32,879 bases of DNA, taken from NCBI GenBank assembly GCA_024275485.1, contig JAJRZA010000075.1:1-32879 (forward strand), written 5' to 3'. A model generated the notes under the pieces. It saw only the letters and a list, made by a program, of their open reading frames with translations, was not told the DNA's origin and did not search any database. The DNA is from Candidatus Krumholzibacteriota bacterium. GTDB taxonomy: Bacteria > Krumholzibacteriota > Krumholzibacteriia > LZORAL124-64-63. The stretch's first letter is position 1, and the number at the start of each line of letters is the position of its first letter. This document shows positions 1-7,260 of this stretch, piece after piece. The position numbers were made by a program, and so were the translations under genes.

Positions 1-83
1 CAGCGGAAAAAGTCAGGATTTTCTGGACCTCATGTATCACGGATACACCACGGTCCAGAAAATCCTGACTTTTTCCACTGCTG
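1..83. repeat. Long perfect palindrome (25-bp arms)
   Basis: Positions 5-29 and 52-76 are perfect reverse complements over 25 bp. The 22-nt loop contains a second small hairpin (33-38 with 42-47). Outside the main stem, CAGC at 1-4 can pair with GCTG at 80-83 across a 3-nt bulge, so the element may extend beyond the left window edge. There is no U-tract after the stem, so it is not a typical intrinsic terminator. A palindromic repeat family, a MITE-like relic or a structured RNA element are all possible. I cannot tell whether other copies exist in the genome. Confidence 0.85.
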
Positions 84-232
84 GCGCACCCTGACAGCTT
101 TCGCCTCAACGTGGTTTTGCATAGTTGGGGTACAATATTCGTGTTTCAATGTGCAAATGGCTAGAAAAACCGGGCACTGATCGAAGAGGTCCGGACATCA
201 CCTTGAATCACCCTCAACCTCAGGATGGCTTT

Positions 233-256
233 ATGAAACTGGTTTCCTGGAACGTT
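233..256 (+). pseudogene. Orphan copy of the exonuclease III 5' end
   Basis: ATG at 233 opens eight codons reading MKLVSWNV, almost the same as VKLISWNV at the start of the intact exonuclease III at 921 (18 of 24 bases identical). After codon 8 the frame diverges into unrelated sequence. AGGA lies 7 nt upstream of this ATG, a good ribosome binding site, whereas the downstream GTG start has only a poor one. I read this as the displaced original start of the exonuclease gene, separated from the body by the toxin-antitoxin pair. Chance resemblance is possible because the match is short. Confidence 0.5.
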
Positions 257-304
257 ATGCGTTTTTCAACAATTGGGACCGGAAGGCATTTGGGTCCAAT
301 GATA

Positions 305-332
305 TTGCTTTTTGCGGACGATCGGGTATAAT
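305..332 (+). promoter_or_regulatory. Sigma-70-type promoter of the toxin-antitoxin operon
   Basis: TTGCTT (305-310) and a perfect TATAAT (327-332) are separated by 16 bp. Transcription would start near 339, about 38 nt before the antitoxin ATG, leaving a short leader with GGAG at 367-370. Confidence 0.65.
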
Positions 333-376
333 GCTAATGAGACGATTTTAAAATTTTCATCAAGACGGAGTGCCCA

Positions 377-604
377 ATGCACGGAATGAATGACATTATC
401 AGCGCAGCAGAGTCTTTGCCGGTTCGGGAGAGGGCTTTCATCGTTGATTCTATTTTGAAAACCCTAAACAAACCTGATCCTGGTGTAGACCAGCAATGGC
501 TTGTTGTTGCCAAAGAGCGTCTTGAAGAACTCCGGTCGGGGCAAGTAGAAACAATTTCCGGAGATGAGGTCTTTGCAGAGATCAAGGATCGTTTTTCTAA
601 ATGA
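377..604 (+). CDS. Antitoxin of a RelB/ParD-like addiction module
   Basis: This 75-residue protein resembles the putative addiction module component family (TIGR02574 / PF09720). The family pattern is an N-terminal helix (SAAESLPVRERAFIVDSIL) followed by a charged C-terminal half that would wrap the toxin. In such systems the antitoxin neutralises the toxin by direct binding and usually autorepresses the operon. The ATG at 377 has GGAG 6 nt upstream; an alternative ATG at 386 is further from it. The stop overlaps the toxin start (ATGA at 601-604), the usual translational coupling for these pairs. A strong TATAAT promoter lies just upstream. Family assignment is by pattern recognition. Confidence 0.85.
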   Translation: MHGMNDIISAAESLPVRERAFIVDSILKTLNKPDPGVDQQWLVVAKERLEELRSGQVETISGDEVFAEIKDRFSK

Positions 605-894
605 AGTTTGTTTTCCATCCAGATGCCCGAAATGAATTCATCCACGCCATCGAGTATTATGAGACTTGTGAACCTTTCTTAGGTTATGACTTCTCTTTGG
701 AAGTTCGTTCATCTATTCAAAATATTTGTGATTTCCCAGATGCTTGGCCAATTCTGGATGAACCAATCAGACGGTGTCTGACAAGGCGTTTCCCCTATGG
801 CATTCTGTATTCAATTGAGTCAGACCAGATTCTAATTTTGGCCGTTATGCCTTTGCATCGCCATCCCGATTATTGGAAAAACCGCTTGAGTTAA
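601..894 (+). CDS. RelE/ParE-superfamily toxin
   Basis: This 97-residue protein has the RelE/ParE plasmid-stabilisation pattern. An N-terminal strand and helix (FHPDARNEFIHAIEYYE) is followed by a central basic stretch (RRCLTRRFPYGILYSIE) and a last strand ILILAVMPLHRHPDYW. The RRFPYGILY and H-x-R-x-P-x-YW segments are typical of the ParE/RelE proteins that pair with TIGR02574 antitoxins. Members either cut ribosome-bound mRNA or poison gyrase; the sequence alone does not tell me which. It overlaps the antitoxin by 4 bp and is clearly the second gene of the operon. Its stop (TAA, 892-894) lies 26 bp before the exonuclease III start, so both may share a transcript. Confidence 0.87.
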   Translation: MKFVFHPDARNEFIHAIEYYETCEPFLGYDFSLEVRSSIQNICDFPDAWPILDEPIRRCLTRRFPYGILYSIESDQILILAVMPLHRHPDYWKNRLS

Positions 895-920
895 ACCACA
901 AACGATTGGAACCCCAGACC

Positions 921-1673
921 GTGAAATTGATATCTTGGAACGTCAACGGCCTGCGTGCCTGTCTTAAAAAAGGATTCGCCGATTTTGTCGCGGTTGGCGA
1001 TGCGGATGTCATTTGTTTGCAGGAAGTGCGTGCCTTGCCCGACCAGGTTGATATGGAAATCCCCGGTTACACCATGATCTGGAATCCCGCCCTCAAACGG
1101 GGATACAGCGGGACGGCGTTTTTGACCCGCCGCATGCCCCTGGCCGTTTATCCAGGCATGGGGTATGCGGAACACGATACTGAAGGCCGGGTCTTGACCG
1201 CCGAATTCGAGGAATATTTTCTGGTAACGGTCTACACACCCAACGCCAAGCGCGAGTTGACCCGGCTGGACTACCGGGAGAATGAATGGGATAGGACTTT
1301 CCTGAAATTCGTGCGCAAACTTGAGAAGAAAAAGCCGGTGGTGTTCTGTGGCGATTTGAATGTTTCGCACCGGGAAATCGATTTGGCCAATCCGAAATCG
1401 AACCGGGGTAATGCCGGTTTCACCGACGAAGAAAGAGCCGGCTTCGACCGCATGGTCAAAGCCGGCTTCATCGATACCTTTCGCGAGTTCGAAACCGGGC
1501 CCGGTCATTACACCTGGTGGAGCAACCGACCGGGAGTTCGCGAACGGAACGTGGGCTGGCGTCTGGACTACTTCCTGATTTCGTCAGTCCTGCGTCCGCG
1601 GCTCATCGGCGCTTCCATCCTGGCCGACGTCCTCGGGTCCGACCACTGTCCCATCGTCGTGGAACTTGATTAG
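921..1673 (+). CDS. xth: Exodeoxyribonuclease III (AP endonuclease)
   Basis: This 250-residue protein belongs to the ExoIII/Xth family of the endonuclease/exonuclease/phosphatase fold. It cuts 5' of abasic sites in base excision repair and has 3'-5' exonuclease activity. Visible active-site blocks are SWNVNGLRA (Asn7), LQEVRA (metal-binding Glu35), CGDLNVSH (Asp and Asn), WRLDYFLIS and GSDHCPI (Asp-His). Length is close to the family norm. I chose GTG at 921 because the protein there begins VKLISWNVNG, the normal family N-terminus; the frame is open further upstream (from 873) but adds unrelated residues overlapping the toxin. No convincing ribosome binding site precedes 921, which suggests translation from read-through of the upstream operon or a start rebuilt after insertion. 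The 3' end overlaps the convergent membrane-protein gene by 90 bp. Confidence 0.93.
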   Translation: MKLISWNVNGLRACLKKGFADFVAVGDADVICLQEVRALPDQVDMEIPGYTMIWNPALKRGYSGTAFLTRRMPLAVYPGMGYAEHDTEGRVLTAEFEEYFLVTVYTPNAKRELTRLDYRENEWDRTFLKFVRKLEKKKPVVFCGDLNVSHREIDLANPKSNRGNAGFTDEERAGFDRMVKAGFIDTFREFETGPGHYTWWSNRPGVRERNVGWRLDYFLISSVLRPRLIGASILADVLGSDHCPIVVELD

Positions 1674-2654
1674 TTCTTCATGCGGTGGGCCACCAGGGCC
1701 ATCATGAACGGGTGCGAGCAAGCGGTAGTCGTCGCCAAACTGGCCCAGGAAATCCAGGGTAAAATACCTCAGTGTCACCGAATAGGGCAGGGTGACAACG
1801 CTGCCGATATACGGAATCACCATCAACAACAATCCCAGGCAACAGGTCACCGCTCCGCCAATGAGCAGGGCAAGGCCACCCAGGATACTGATCAACAGAT
1901 AAAACATACCGCTCAGCACAAAGCTGCCGGGATGCTCCCGAAAGAGCCCCAGGAAATGTGACCAGCCCTGCATGGTGCCGCATCGATTCTTGTGCATGAT
2001 TGGGACAACAAAAGCAGTCAGAAAATACTCCACATACATTAGGGCCACAAAGAACATGAAGGCGATGGTCCCTGCGAGAATAGCCAGTGGGGCAGTAATT
2101 ATCCAGCCCACGTCTCCGGCCGCCAAGGGGACAAAAACAGCAAAGCCAAGCAGGGCGAGAAGTCCCAGAATGGTTATGGTCGCCAGAGTGTACACCAATT
2201 GCCAAAGAAAAAGTGAGTCGGCCTGGGGTGCAAACTCACTCCAGGGTTGGCTGACTTTGGTTCGATTGTGCACCAGATTGTCCAGAAACATGAATTTACC
2301 CCGGCAGCTCAACCACAAAAACAGCAGCAGCAGGAAAAGCCCGACAAACAGGAGGAGCAAGACCAGGCCCATGCCCAACCCCAGCCAGGGCCCGTTAGCA
2401 GAATCCATGATACTGCCGAAGGCCTCTTTGAGACTGGAAGACAAATCACCGAGACCCGGGTCTTCAAGGTCAAAATTAATACTATTGTGCCAATTGCTTC
2501 CGCTACTGCCACCGCCACTGCTGCCTTCGGCCAGGGATATCAAAAATGCGGAAAACCCCAAAACAAACCAGGCTCCGATGTCGAAGGGTCTGAACAGCAG
2601 AATTTTCATGCGCAACCAGGCGCGGGACAGAGGTTCGGAATATCTGATGGTCAT
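1584..2654 (-). CDS. Polytopic membrane protein of unknown function
   Basis: This 356-residue protein begins MTIRYSEPLSRAWLRMKILLFRPFDIGAWFVLGFSAFL. A Gly/Ser-rich acidic segment (about residues 43-85) follows, then long hydrophobic stretches (GLGMGLVLLLLFVGLFLLLLFLWL and at least four more) giving roughly five to six membrane segments, and a hydrophilic acidic C-terminal tail. The organisation recalls DUF975/DUF7544-like glycine-rich membrane proteins, but I do not recognise a specific family. ATG at 2654 is chosen over the upstream ATG at 2717 because AGGA lies 7 nt before it and the upstream 21 residues are not conserved-looking. The 3' end runs 90 bp into the 3' end of convergent exonuclease III, so the last ~30 residues share DNA with it. 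Confidence 0.75.
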   Translation of the reverse strand: MTIRYSEPLSRAWLRMKILLFRPFDIGAWFVLGFSAFLISLAEGSSGGGSSGSNWHNSINFDLEDPGLGDLSSSLKEAFGSIMDSANGPWLGLGMGLVLLLLFVGLFLLLLFLWLSCRGKFMFLDNLVHNRTKVSQPWSEFAPQADSLFLWQLVYTLATITILGLLALLGFAVFVPLAAGDVGWIITAPLAILAGTIAFMFFVALMYVEYFLTAFVVPIMHKNRCGTMQGWSHFLGLFREHPGSFVLSGMFYLLISILGGLALLIGGAVTCCLGLLLMVIPYIGSVVTLPYSVTLRYFTLDFLGQFGDDYRLLAPVHDGPGGPPHEELIKFHDDGTVVGPEDVGQDGSADEPRTQD

Positions 2655-2858
2655 ATTGTATCCTGTCGCTGTTCCTAAACGCGGGGGAAAGTCGGGAGTA
2701 GTGACTTTCATACCCAAGGCGTGAAGTTTTATTCAGATCAGTCTAGAATGCCAGAGAGGGATGGTTCTTTCCAGGTGAAAATCCGATGTCCATGAAAATC
2801 GTGGCAGCCTCGTTCTTGGCGGCTCCAATCAAAACAGCCCGGTACCGCAGCCGGTCAT

Positions 2859-3530
2859 TTACTTGTTGTCCAAAGTAATTCTAACCGAGACCGCAAATGG
2901 TTCCCCGCTCATCAGGTTGGTGCACAGCCCTTCAACAATCTCAATCTTCAGTTGGTTCTCTCCGTTGGCAAAAGTATAGGTGCCCATGGGAGATTCCGGA
3001 TCCAGTTGCCCAGTCTTCAGTCCTGGGAATTCCCGACTTTCTTGTCCCATATCCGAGATAAAAATCACTCGCTCCCGGCCCATGACCAGATTCCAGGACG
3101 GTTCGTTGCCGACCGCCCAAAAGTCGGCTCCACTGAGCCAGGCTTTGGCCAGAATGGGCTGCAAGCCCGACACCTGGCAGGGGCCCACTCTTTTGCCATC
3201 TACTTCCATGATGATGTCTTCGCCTTTGAGCCAAATCATGAGGCGGTCATCAGCATATTTGGTTCCTGATGCGACAGGCACCAGAGCCAGGGGCCGGACC
3301 TCGTCGTGGGTGAAGATGGTTGCTCCCAGGTCGGGGCCGTCAAAATGAACCAGGTATCGGTTCCCTCTAGCTCCATCAAAAGAGAACACACGGAAGAGTT
3401 CACCTTTGGCTCGGTGTTCCATTGTGTTTCCAGGAACGTTTTCCTTTTGCTTGTCCTGCTGCTTGCCGCAGCCTTGTGTCAAAAAAATGACTGTCAGGAT
3501 CATAATGGAAATCAGTTTTTGGTACCGCAC
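2859..3530 (-). CDS. Lipoprotein with MliC and COG3650-like domains
   Basis: This 223-residue exported lipoprotein has the signal peptide VRYQKLISIMILTVIFLTQG followed by lipobox Cys21 (LTQGC), so it should be lipid-anchored. Residues ~43-119 fit the MliC family of C-type lysozyme inhibitors: F-x-V-x-F near the start, VASGTKYADDRLMIWLKGED and a closing Cys118. Residues ~136-220 fit the COG3650-like domain often found with MliC: FWAVGNEPSWNLVMG ... LCTNLMSGEPFAVSVRITL. Lysozyme inhibition protecting periplasmic murein is the expected role by family. The start is GTG at 3530, with AGGAG 5 nt upstream and the signal peptide immediately after; the frame stays open far upstream but that part is antisense to the next gene. 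It is divergent from the LysM protein, so both may deal with cell-wall polymers. Confidence 0.8.
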   Translation of the reverse strand: MRYQKLISIMILTVIFLTQGCGKQQDKQKENVPGNTMEHRAKGELFRVFSFDGARGNRYLVHFDGPDLGATIFTHDEVRPLALVPVASGTKYADDRLMIWLKGEDIIMEVDGKRVGPCQVSGLQPILAKAWLSGADFWAVGNEPSWNLVMGRERVIFISDMGQESREFPGLKTGQLDPESPMGTYTFANGENQLKIEIVEGLCTNLMSGEPFAVSVRITLDNK

Positions 3531-3725
3531 GTCGGCTCCTAGGTTGGGTTGGTGACACCCCATTCTGCCACGCCACAGAGAATGTGTAAATACCAAGGGG
3601 GGCTCCGGGTGTGCTGAGGTAGACATTTTCCATCGCACTCCTGGGCCCGGCCTTTGCTGAATTCCTGATAAGGGGAACAAATCACTGTTTTTCATTGGGT
3701 TACGCAAGATTGGGCAGGGAAGATC

Positions 3726-5222
3726 ATGCAGAATGCAAAGTTCGGAAAACAAAATCGATGGTTGTGGAGTATCCTTGCTTGTTTGCTGACGCCTATGGTT
3801 ATTGTTTCTTTCGCCACCGCCCAGACTGCCATCTCCACTGCCGATACTCTGGACTACACGGTCCAAAAGGGTGATTCCCTCATCAAAATTTGCGGCCTGT
3901 ACCGAGATCAGACCAACCACTATGCCATCACTGATTTGTTGACCGATATTCGACAAACCAACAATTTGCAAACCAATCTGCTGCGCATTGGCCAAAAACT
4001 GAGAATTCCCGTCCTGCCGGTGCTGGACTGTCCCACGGTTCAAACCAACGTTTTCGATGGAGCCGAAATGCGGGGAATCTATTTGACGGGACCCGCCTGT
4101 GGTGTTGCATCGGTGCTGCGCCGGGTCGATGGATTCATCGAAGCGGGCGGCAACGCCGTAGTTTTTGACGCCAAGGATATCGACGGGGGCGTTTCTTTTG
4201 CCAGCGCCCACGTGCTTGCCGATTGGGGCAAAGGCCGGGCGGCCCCGGTGATTTCATCGCTGAGCGACATGATGTCCCGCTTCGATCGCCGGGAACTGTA
4301 TGTGGTGGCCCGCATCGCCTTGTTCCTGGATGGAGAGCTGGGCCGGCAGCGGCCGGATCTCGCCCTGCATGATGCCGCTGGAAATCCCTGGAACGAGCGG
4401 GGATGCTTTTGGATGGACCCCGCCAATCCCGAGGTGCGGCAATACAATCTGACATTGGCGGCGGAGCTGGCCCGGGCCGGGGTCGATGAAATCCAGTTCG
4501 ACTATGTGCGTTTCCCCACCAACGGCTGGCAGGAAGACTGGGGCGACAGTGCCGAAGTGGACTTGGGTTTGGTAGCCCAGCGTCGCAGGTCGGTCATTGC
4601 CTCGTTCCTGTCCGAAGCCAGCGATACCCTGTCGGCGTATGATGTGCGCATCTCGGCAGACCTTTTTGGAATCATGGCCTGGGGGCGAGTGGAAGATCTG
4701 GCCCTTACCGGTCAGCACGTTCCTACTTTTGCCCAGTATGTGGATATCATTTGTCCCATGATTTATCCATCACACTTCGGTCCTGGTTTCGAAGGTCGCA
4801 AACGCCCCGGCGACGATCCCGAGTATTTCATCGGCGAAGGCACCCGGCGTTTTGTTGAGTTGGCGGCTGGAGAGGCCGAAATTCGCCCTTGGCTGCAGGC
4901 TTTCCCTTATCGAGTGAGCAATTACAACGGCCAATATGTCGCTACCCAAATCACCGCAGCCCGCAAAGCCGGTGGCGATGGTTGGTGTTTGTGGAACCCA
5001 GGGTGTCGCTACAGCGTGGCCCTGGCAATCCTGCCGGAACTGTGCCCCACCCAACCTATGGATCCTGTTTTACCTGTCAACCCGGTATTGGTGGCAAAAG
5101 GCGGGGAACCAATTTCATTGAAAACTCCACCGGTCTCCCTCAAACCGGCAGCCCTGATGGGATCCATGGTTTCAGAACGACAAATCCTGGAACAAAATCA
5201 GAATCCCGGCAAAACACAGTAA
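3726..5222 (+). CDS. Exported LysM / DUF4015 glycoside hydrolase-like protein
   Basis: This 498-residue protein has an N-terminal signal sequence (hydrophobic core ~13-32). A LysM peptidoglycan-binding domain follows (about 42-96: TLDYTVQKGDSLIKICGLY ... LLRIGQKLRIP). A TIM-barrel-like domain of the PF13200 (DUF4015) putative glycoside hydrolase family then starts at MRGIYLTG (~115). Its hallmarks are FDAKDIDGGVSF, the conserved DEIQFDYVRFPTNG (254-267), ADLFGIMAWG, CPMIYPSHFGPG and WLQAFPY. LysM targets the protein to the cell wall; the catalytic activity of DUF4015 proteins is inferred, not proven. The C-terminal ~60 residues are Pro-rich and probably disordered. The start at 3726 gives a standard signal peptide, though its ribosome site is weak (GGGAAGATC). 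The 195-bp upstream gap is shared with the divergent lipoprotein gene. Confidence 0.85.
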   Translation: MQNAKFGKQNRWLWSILACLLTPMVIVSFATAQTAISTADTLDYTVQKGDSLIKICGLYRDQTNHYAITDLLTDIRQTNNLQTNLLRIGQKLRIPVLPVLDCPTVQTNVFDGAEMRGIYLTGPACGVASVLRRVDGFIEAGGNAVVFDAKDIDGGVSFASAHVLADWGKGRAAPVISSLSDMMSRFDRRELYVVARIALFLDGELGRQRPDLALHDAAGNPWNERGCFWMDPANPEVRQYNLTLAAELARAGVDEIQFDYVRFPTNGWQEDWGDSAEVDLGLVAQRRRSVIASFLSEASDTLSAYDVRISADLFGIMAWGRVEDLALTGQHVPTFAQYVDIICPMIYPSHFGPGFEGRKRPGDDPEYFIGEGTRRFVELAAGEAEIRPWLQAFPYRVSNYNGQYVATQITAARKAGGDGWCLWNPGCRYSVALAILPELCPTQPMDPVLPVNPVLVAKGGEPISLKTPPVSLKPAALMGSMVSERQILEQNQNPGKTQ

Positions 5223-5302
5223 TTTCCCATGGCATCAGCTCGCAGTGGCGGTTAGATTTGGAGGAAGATACCATCCGGGATTTCCGCCAAAGGACTGAGC
5301 CA

Positions 5303-6511
5303 ATGTCTTTCAGCAAAATTGCCAATTCCATAGGCGCTTCCGCTACCTTGAAACTTAACGCCGAGGCAGGACGCATGCGCGCCGCCGGGCAACCGGTCAT
5401 TCATCTCGGTGGTGGGGAGCCCAAGAGCAAAGCGCCGCAATCGGCCATTGAGGCCGGCATTGAGATGCTGCGCAGTGGTGAAATTCGCTATACTCCCGCG
5501 TCCGGCACGTTGGCCATGAAGGACGCCATCATCAACTACACCGCCAATTACTATGGCCGCCAGGTGGAGCGGGCCAATGTCATTGCCTCCGCTGGAGCCA
5601 AACAAGCCATCATGGTGGCCTTGATGGCACTGGTTGATCCCGGCGATGAAGTGGTTTATCCGGTTCCCTATTGGGTGAGCTACCCGGAGATGGTGCGCCT
5701 GGCGGGGGGCAATCCAGTGGCAGTGTACGCTGCCGATGGGTCTTTCCAACCCACGGTCCAGGAGATGATCGACGCCTTCGGCCCACGCACCAAAGCGGTG
5801 TTGCTCAACAGTCCAAACAACCCCAGCGGACGGGTTTTTGACCGTGATTTCCTGACGGGTCTCATGGAGCATTGCCAGCAGCAGGGTGTCTTTTTGTTGA
5901 TGGATGACATCTATCACCGTCTTGTTTTCGATGGTCGCATACCGGTGCCCTGTTACGATTGCACGGATTTGTCTGTGGACGATGCCAACCTGTTGGTGCT
6001 CAACGGAGTCTCCAAACAATACGCCATGACCGGCTTCCGCATTGGTTGGGCGGTGGGGCCCCGGGATCTGATCAAAGTCATGAGCAACATCCAGTCGCAC
6101 CAATCGGGAAATCCCTGCAGCTTGTCCCAGCAGGCAGCCGTTGCCGCCCTTGAAGGCGCTCAGGGATCGGTGAGTCGACTGGGCCAGGAACTGGAAAATA
6201 ATCGTGATGAACTGGTGAGCCTCTTACGGGAAATCCCCGGCCTTAATGTGAACAGTCCCGAAGGCACCTTTTATTGCTTCTGTAATTTCAGCGCATTTGA
6301 TGAAAATTCCACTCGCCTGGCAGCTTTTCTTTTGGAAAAAGTTCAGGTGGTCACCGTACCCGGCATTGAATTCGGAATGGAAGGATTTTTGCGGTTGAGC
6401 TATTGCGGAGATATTGAAGATGTGCGTGAGGGCGTTCGCCGCATCAAATGGATTCTCGATGAGGCGGGGTCCAATGAGCTGAAGGTGGGCGACACCGTTT
6501 TCACTCGCTGA
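5303..6511 (+). CDS. Class I aminotransferase (aspartate aminotransferase-like)
   Basis: This 402-residue PLP enzyme of fold type I transfers an amino group between an amino acid and a 2-oxo acid. Visible family blocks are VIHLGGGEPKSKAP, YTPASGTLAMKDAI, ASAGAKQAIMVALMALVDPGDEV, YPVPYWVSYPEM, LLNSPNNPSGRVF, LLMDDIYHRLVFDG, the PLP-lysine motif LNGVSKQYAMTGFRIGWAVG (Lys238) and FLRLSYCGDIEDVREGVRRI. It is most like the aspartate/tyrosine/aromatic aminotransferases of the Igamma type; exact substrate cannot be set from motifs. The chosen ATG at 5303 has AGGA 8 nt upstream and gives the usual N-terminus; the frame is open upstream only as a shadow of the preceding gene. Ten base pairs separate it from the next gene, so the two are likely co-transcribed. 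Confidence 0.93.
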   Translation: MSFSKIANSIGASATLKLNAEAGRMRAAGQPVIHLGGGEPKSKAPQSAIEAGIEMLRSGEIRYTPASGTLAMKDAIINYTANYYGRQVERANVIASAGAKQAIMVALMALVDPGDEVVYPVPYWVSYPEMVRLAGGNPVAVYAADGSFQPTVQEMIDAFGPRTKAVLLNSPNNPSGRVFDRDFLTGLMEHCQQQGVFLLMDDIYHRLVFDGRIPVPCYDCTDLSVDDANLLVLNGVSKQYAMTGFRIGWAVGPRDLIKVMSNIQSHQSGNPCSLSQQAAVAALEGAQGSVSRLGQELENNRDELVSLLREIPGLNVNSPEGTFYCFCNFSAFDENSTRLAAFLLEKVQVVTVPGIEFGMEGFLRLSYCGDIEDVREGVRRIKWILDEAGSNELKVGDTVFTR

Positions 6512-6521
6512 GGGGACCATC

Positions 6522-7067
6522 GTGAATTTTCCCCCTGAGATTTCCCCGAAAATCCTGACCCTGGTTAGCCGCTTGCAGGAAGAAGTCAGCCGTCGGGCCG
6601 AAAAAATTTCGGATAGGCTGGACCCTCTCCTGGTTTGCCGCCGTGGTTGCCACGATTGCTGCGTGGACAACATCTCGGTTTTCCCGGTGGAGGCGGAAGT
6701 TATTCGTCACCACTGCCACTCCCTGTTGACATTCGACCAACCCCATCCCAAGGGAAAGTGTGCCTTCCTGGATACCGGCGGGGCTTGCAGGATTTATCCC
6801 TGGCGGCCTTATGTGTGCCGAACCCAGGGGTTGCCGTTGCAATGGCTGGAGCGGGACGATGGCGGAGCGGAAATTGAGGTGCGCGATATTTGTCCCTTGA
6901 ACCTCATTGAGTTAGCGAAACAGGAAGTAGACCTGGTTGGTGTTGCATCCGACAACTGCTGGACTCTAGGGGATGTGGAAAGCGCCTTGGCCGGATTGCA
7001 GGTTCAAGCCCTGGGCGGTTTTCAGGAGACCCTGCCAAGGGTTTTTCTGCGTGATCTGTTTCAATAA
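6522..7067 (+). CDS. YkgJ-family cysteine-cluster protein
   Basis: This 181-residue cytoplasmic protein has the YkgJ / Fe-S oxidoreductase-like cysteine signature (PF03692). C39-x3-C43-x2-C46-C47 is followed by C80 (GKCAFL), C89 in ACRIYPWRPYVCR with C99, and C124 in RDICPLN. These residues probably bind zinc or an iron-sulfur cluster; the biochemical role of the family is not settled. Start is GTG at 6522 with AGGGG 6 nt upstream, only 10 bp after the aminotransferase stop, so this is the second gene of an operon. An A/T-rich stretch with a 10-bp hairpin (7091-7115) follows the gene. Confidence 0.85.
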   Translation: MNFPPEISPKILTLVSRLQEEVSRRAEKISDRLDPLLVCRRGCHDCCVDNISVFPVEAEVIRHHCHSLLTFDQPHPKGKCAFLDTGGACRIYPWRPYVCRTQGLPLQWLERDDGGAEIEVRDICPLNLIELAKQEVDLVGVASDNCWTLGDVESALAGLQVQALGGFQETLPRVFLRDLFQ

Positions 7068-7090
7068 TATCATACAAAATTAATAGGAAA

Positions 7091-7115
7091 TAACTCCTTA
7101 ATTGATAAGGGGTTA
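7091..7115 (+). terminator. Hairpin after the YkgJ-type gene (possible weak terminator)
   Basis: TAACTCCTTA (7091-7100) pairs with TAAGGGGTTA (7106-7115) over 10 bp with one G-U wobble and a 5-nt loop. It is not followed by a U-run, so termination would be weak or factor-assisted. It could also be part of the regulatory leader for the cytochrome gene in this A/T-rich 190-bp gap. Confidence 0.4.
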
Positions 7116-7260
7116 AGAAGATAATATTTGGACTTCACAGATCTGTTGATTAATGTTGTGACAAATGCATGACTTTTCTCCGAGAGGATTGATGCCATGC
7201 ATGTACATTCCATCCGGTTGCATCATTGTGCTGTGGCTCATCGGAGAGAGGTACCAGGAA

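Noticed and set aside
125-331. 68-codon open frame upstream of the toxin-antitoxin pair
   Set aside because: Only its internal 8 codons resemble a protein (exonuclease III start); the rest is unrelated and runs through the TATAAT promoter. Treated as a gene relic.
3531-4211. Upstream extension of the MliC lipoprotein frame on the minus strand
   Set aside because: It is antisense to the LysM protein gene, whereas a ribosome site, GTG and lipoprotein signal peptide sit at 3530.
5252-6103. 283-codon minus-strand open frame
   Set aside because: Antisense shadow of the aminotransferase gene, with no ribosome site or family resemblance.
7141-7180. Possible CRP/FNR-type site near the cytochrome promoter (TTCACA ... 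TGTGACAA)
   Set aside because: Half-sites are 17 bp apart and do not match the spacing of either regulator.
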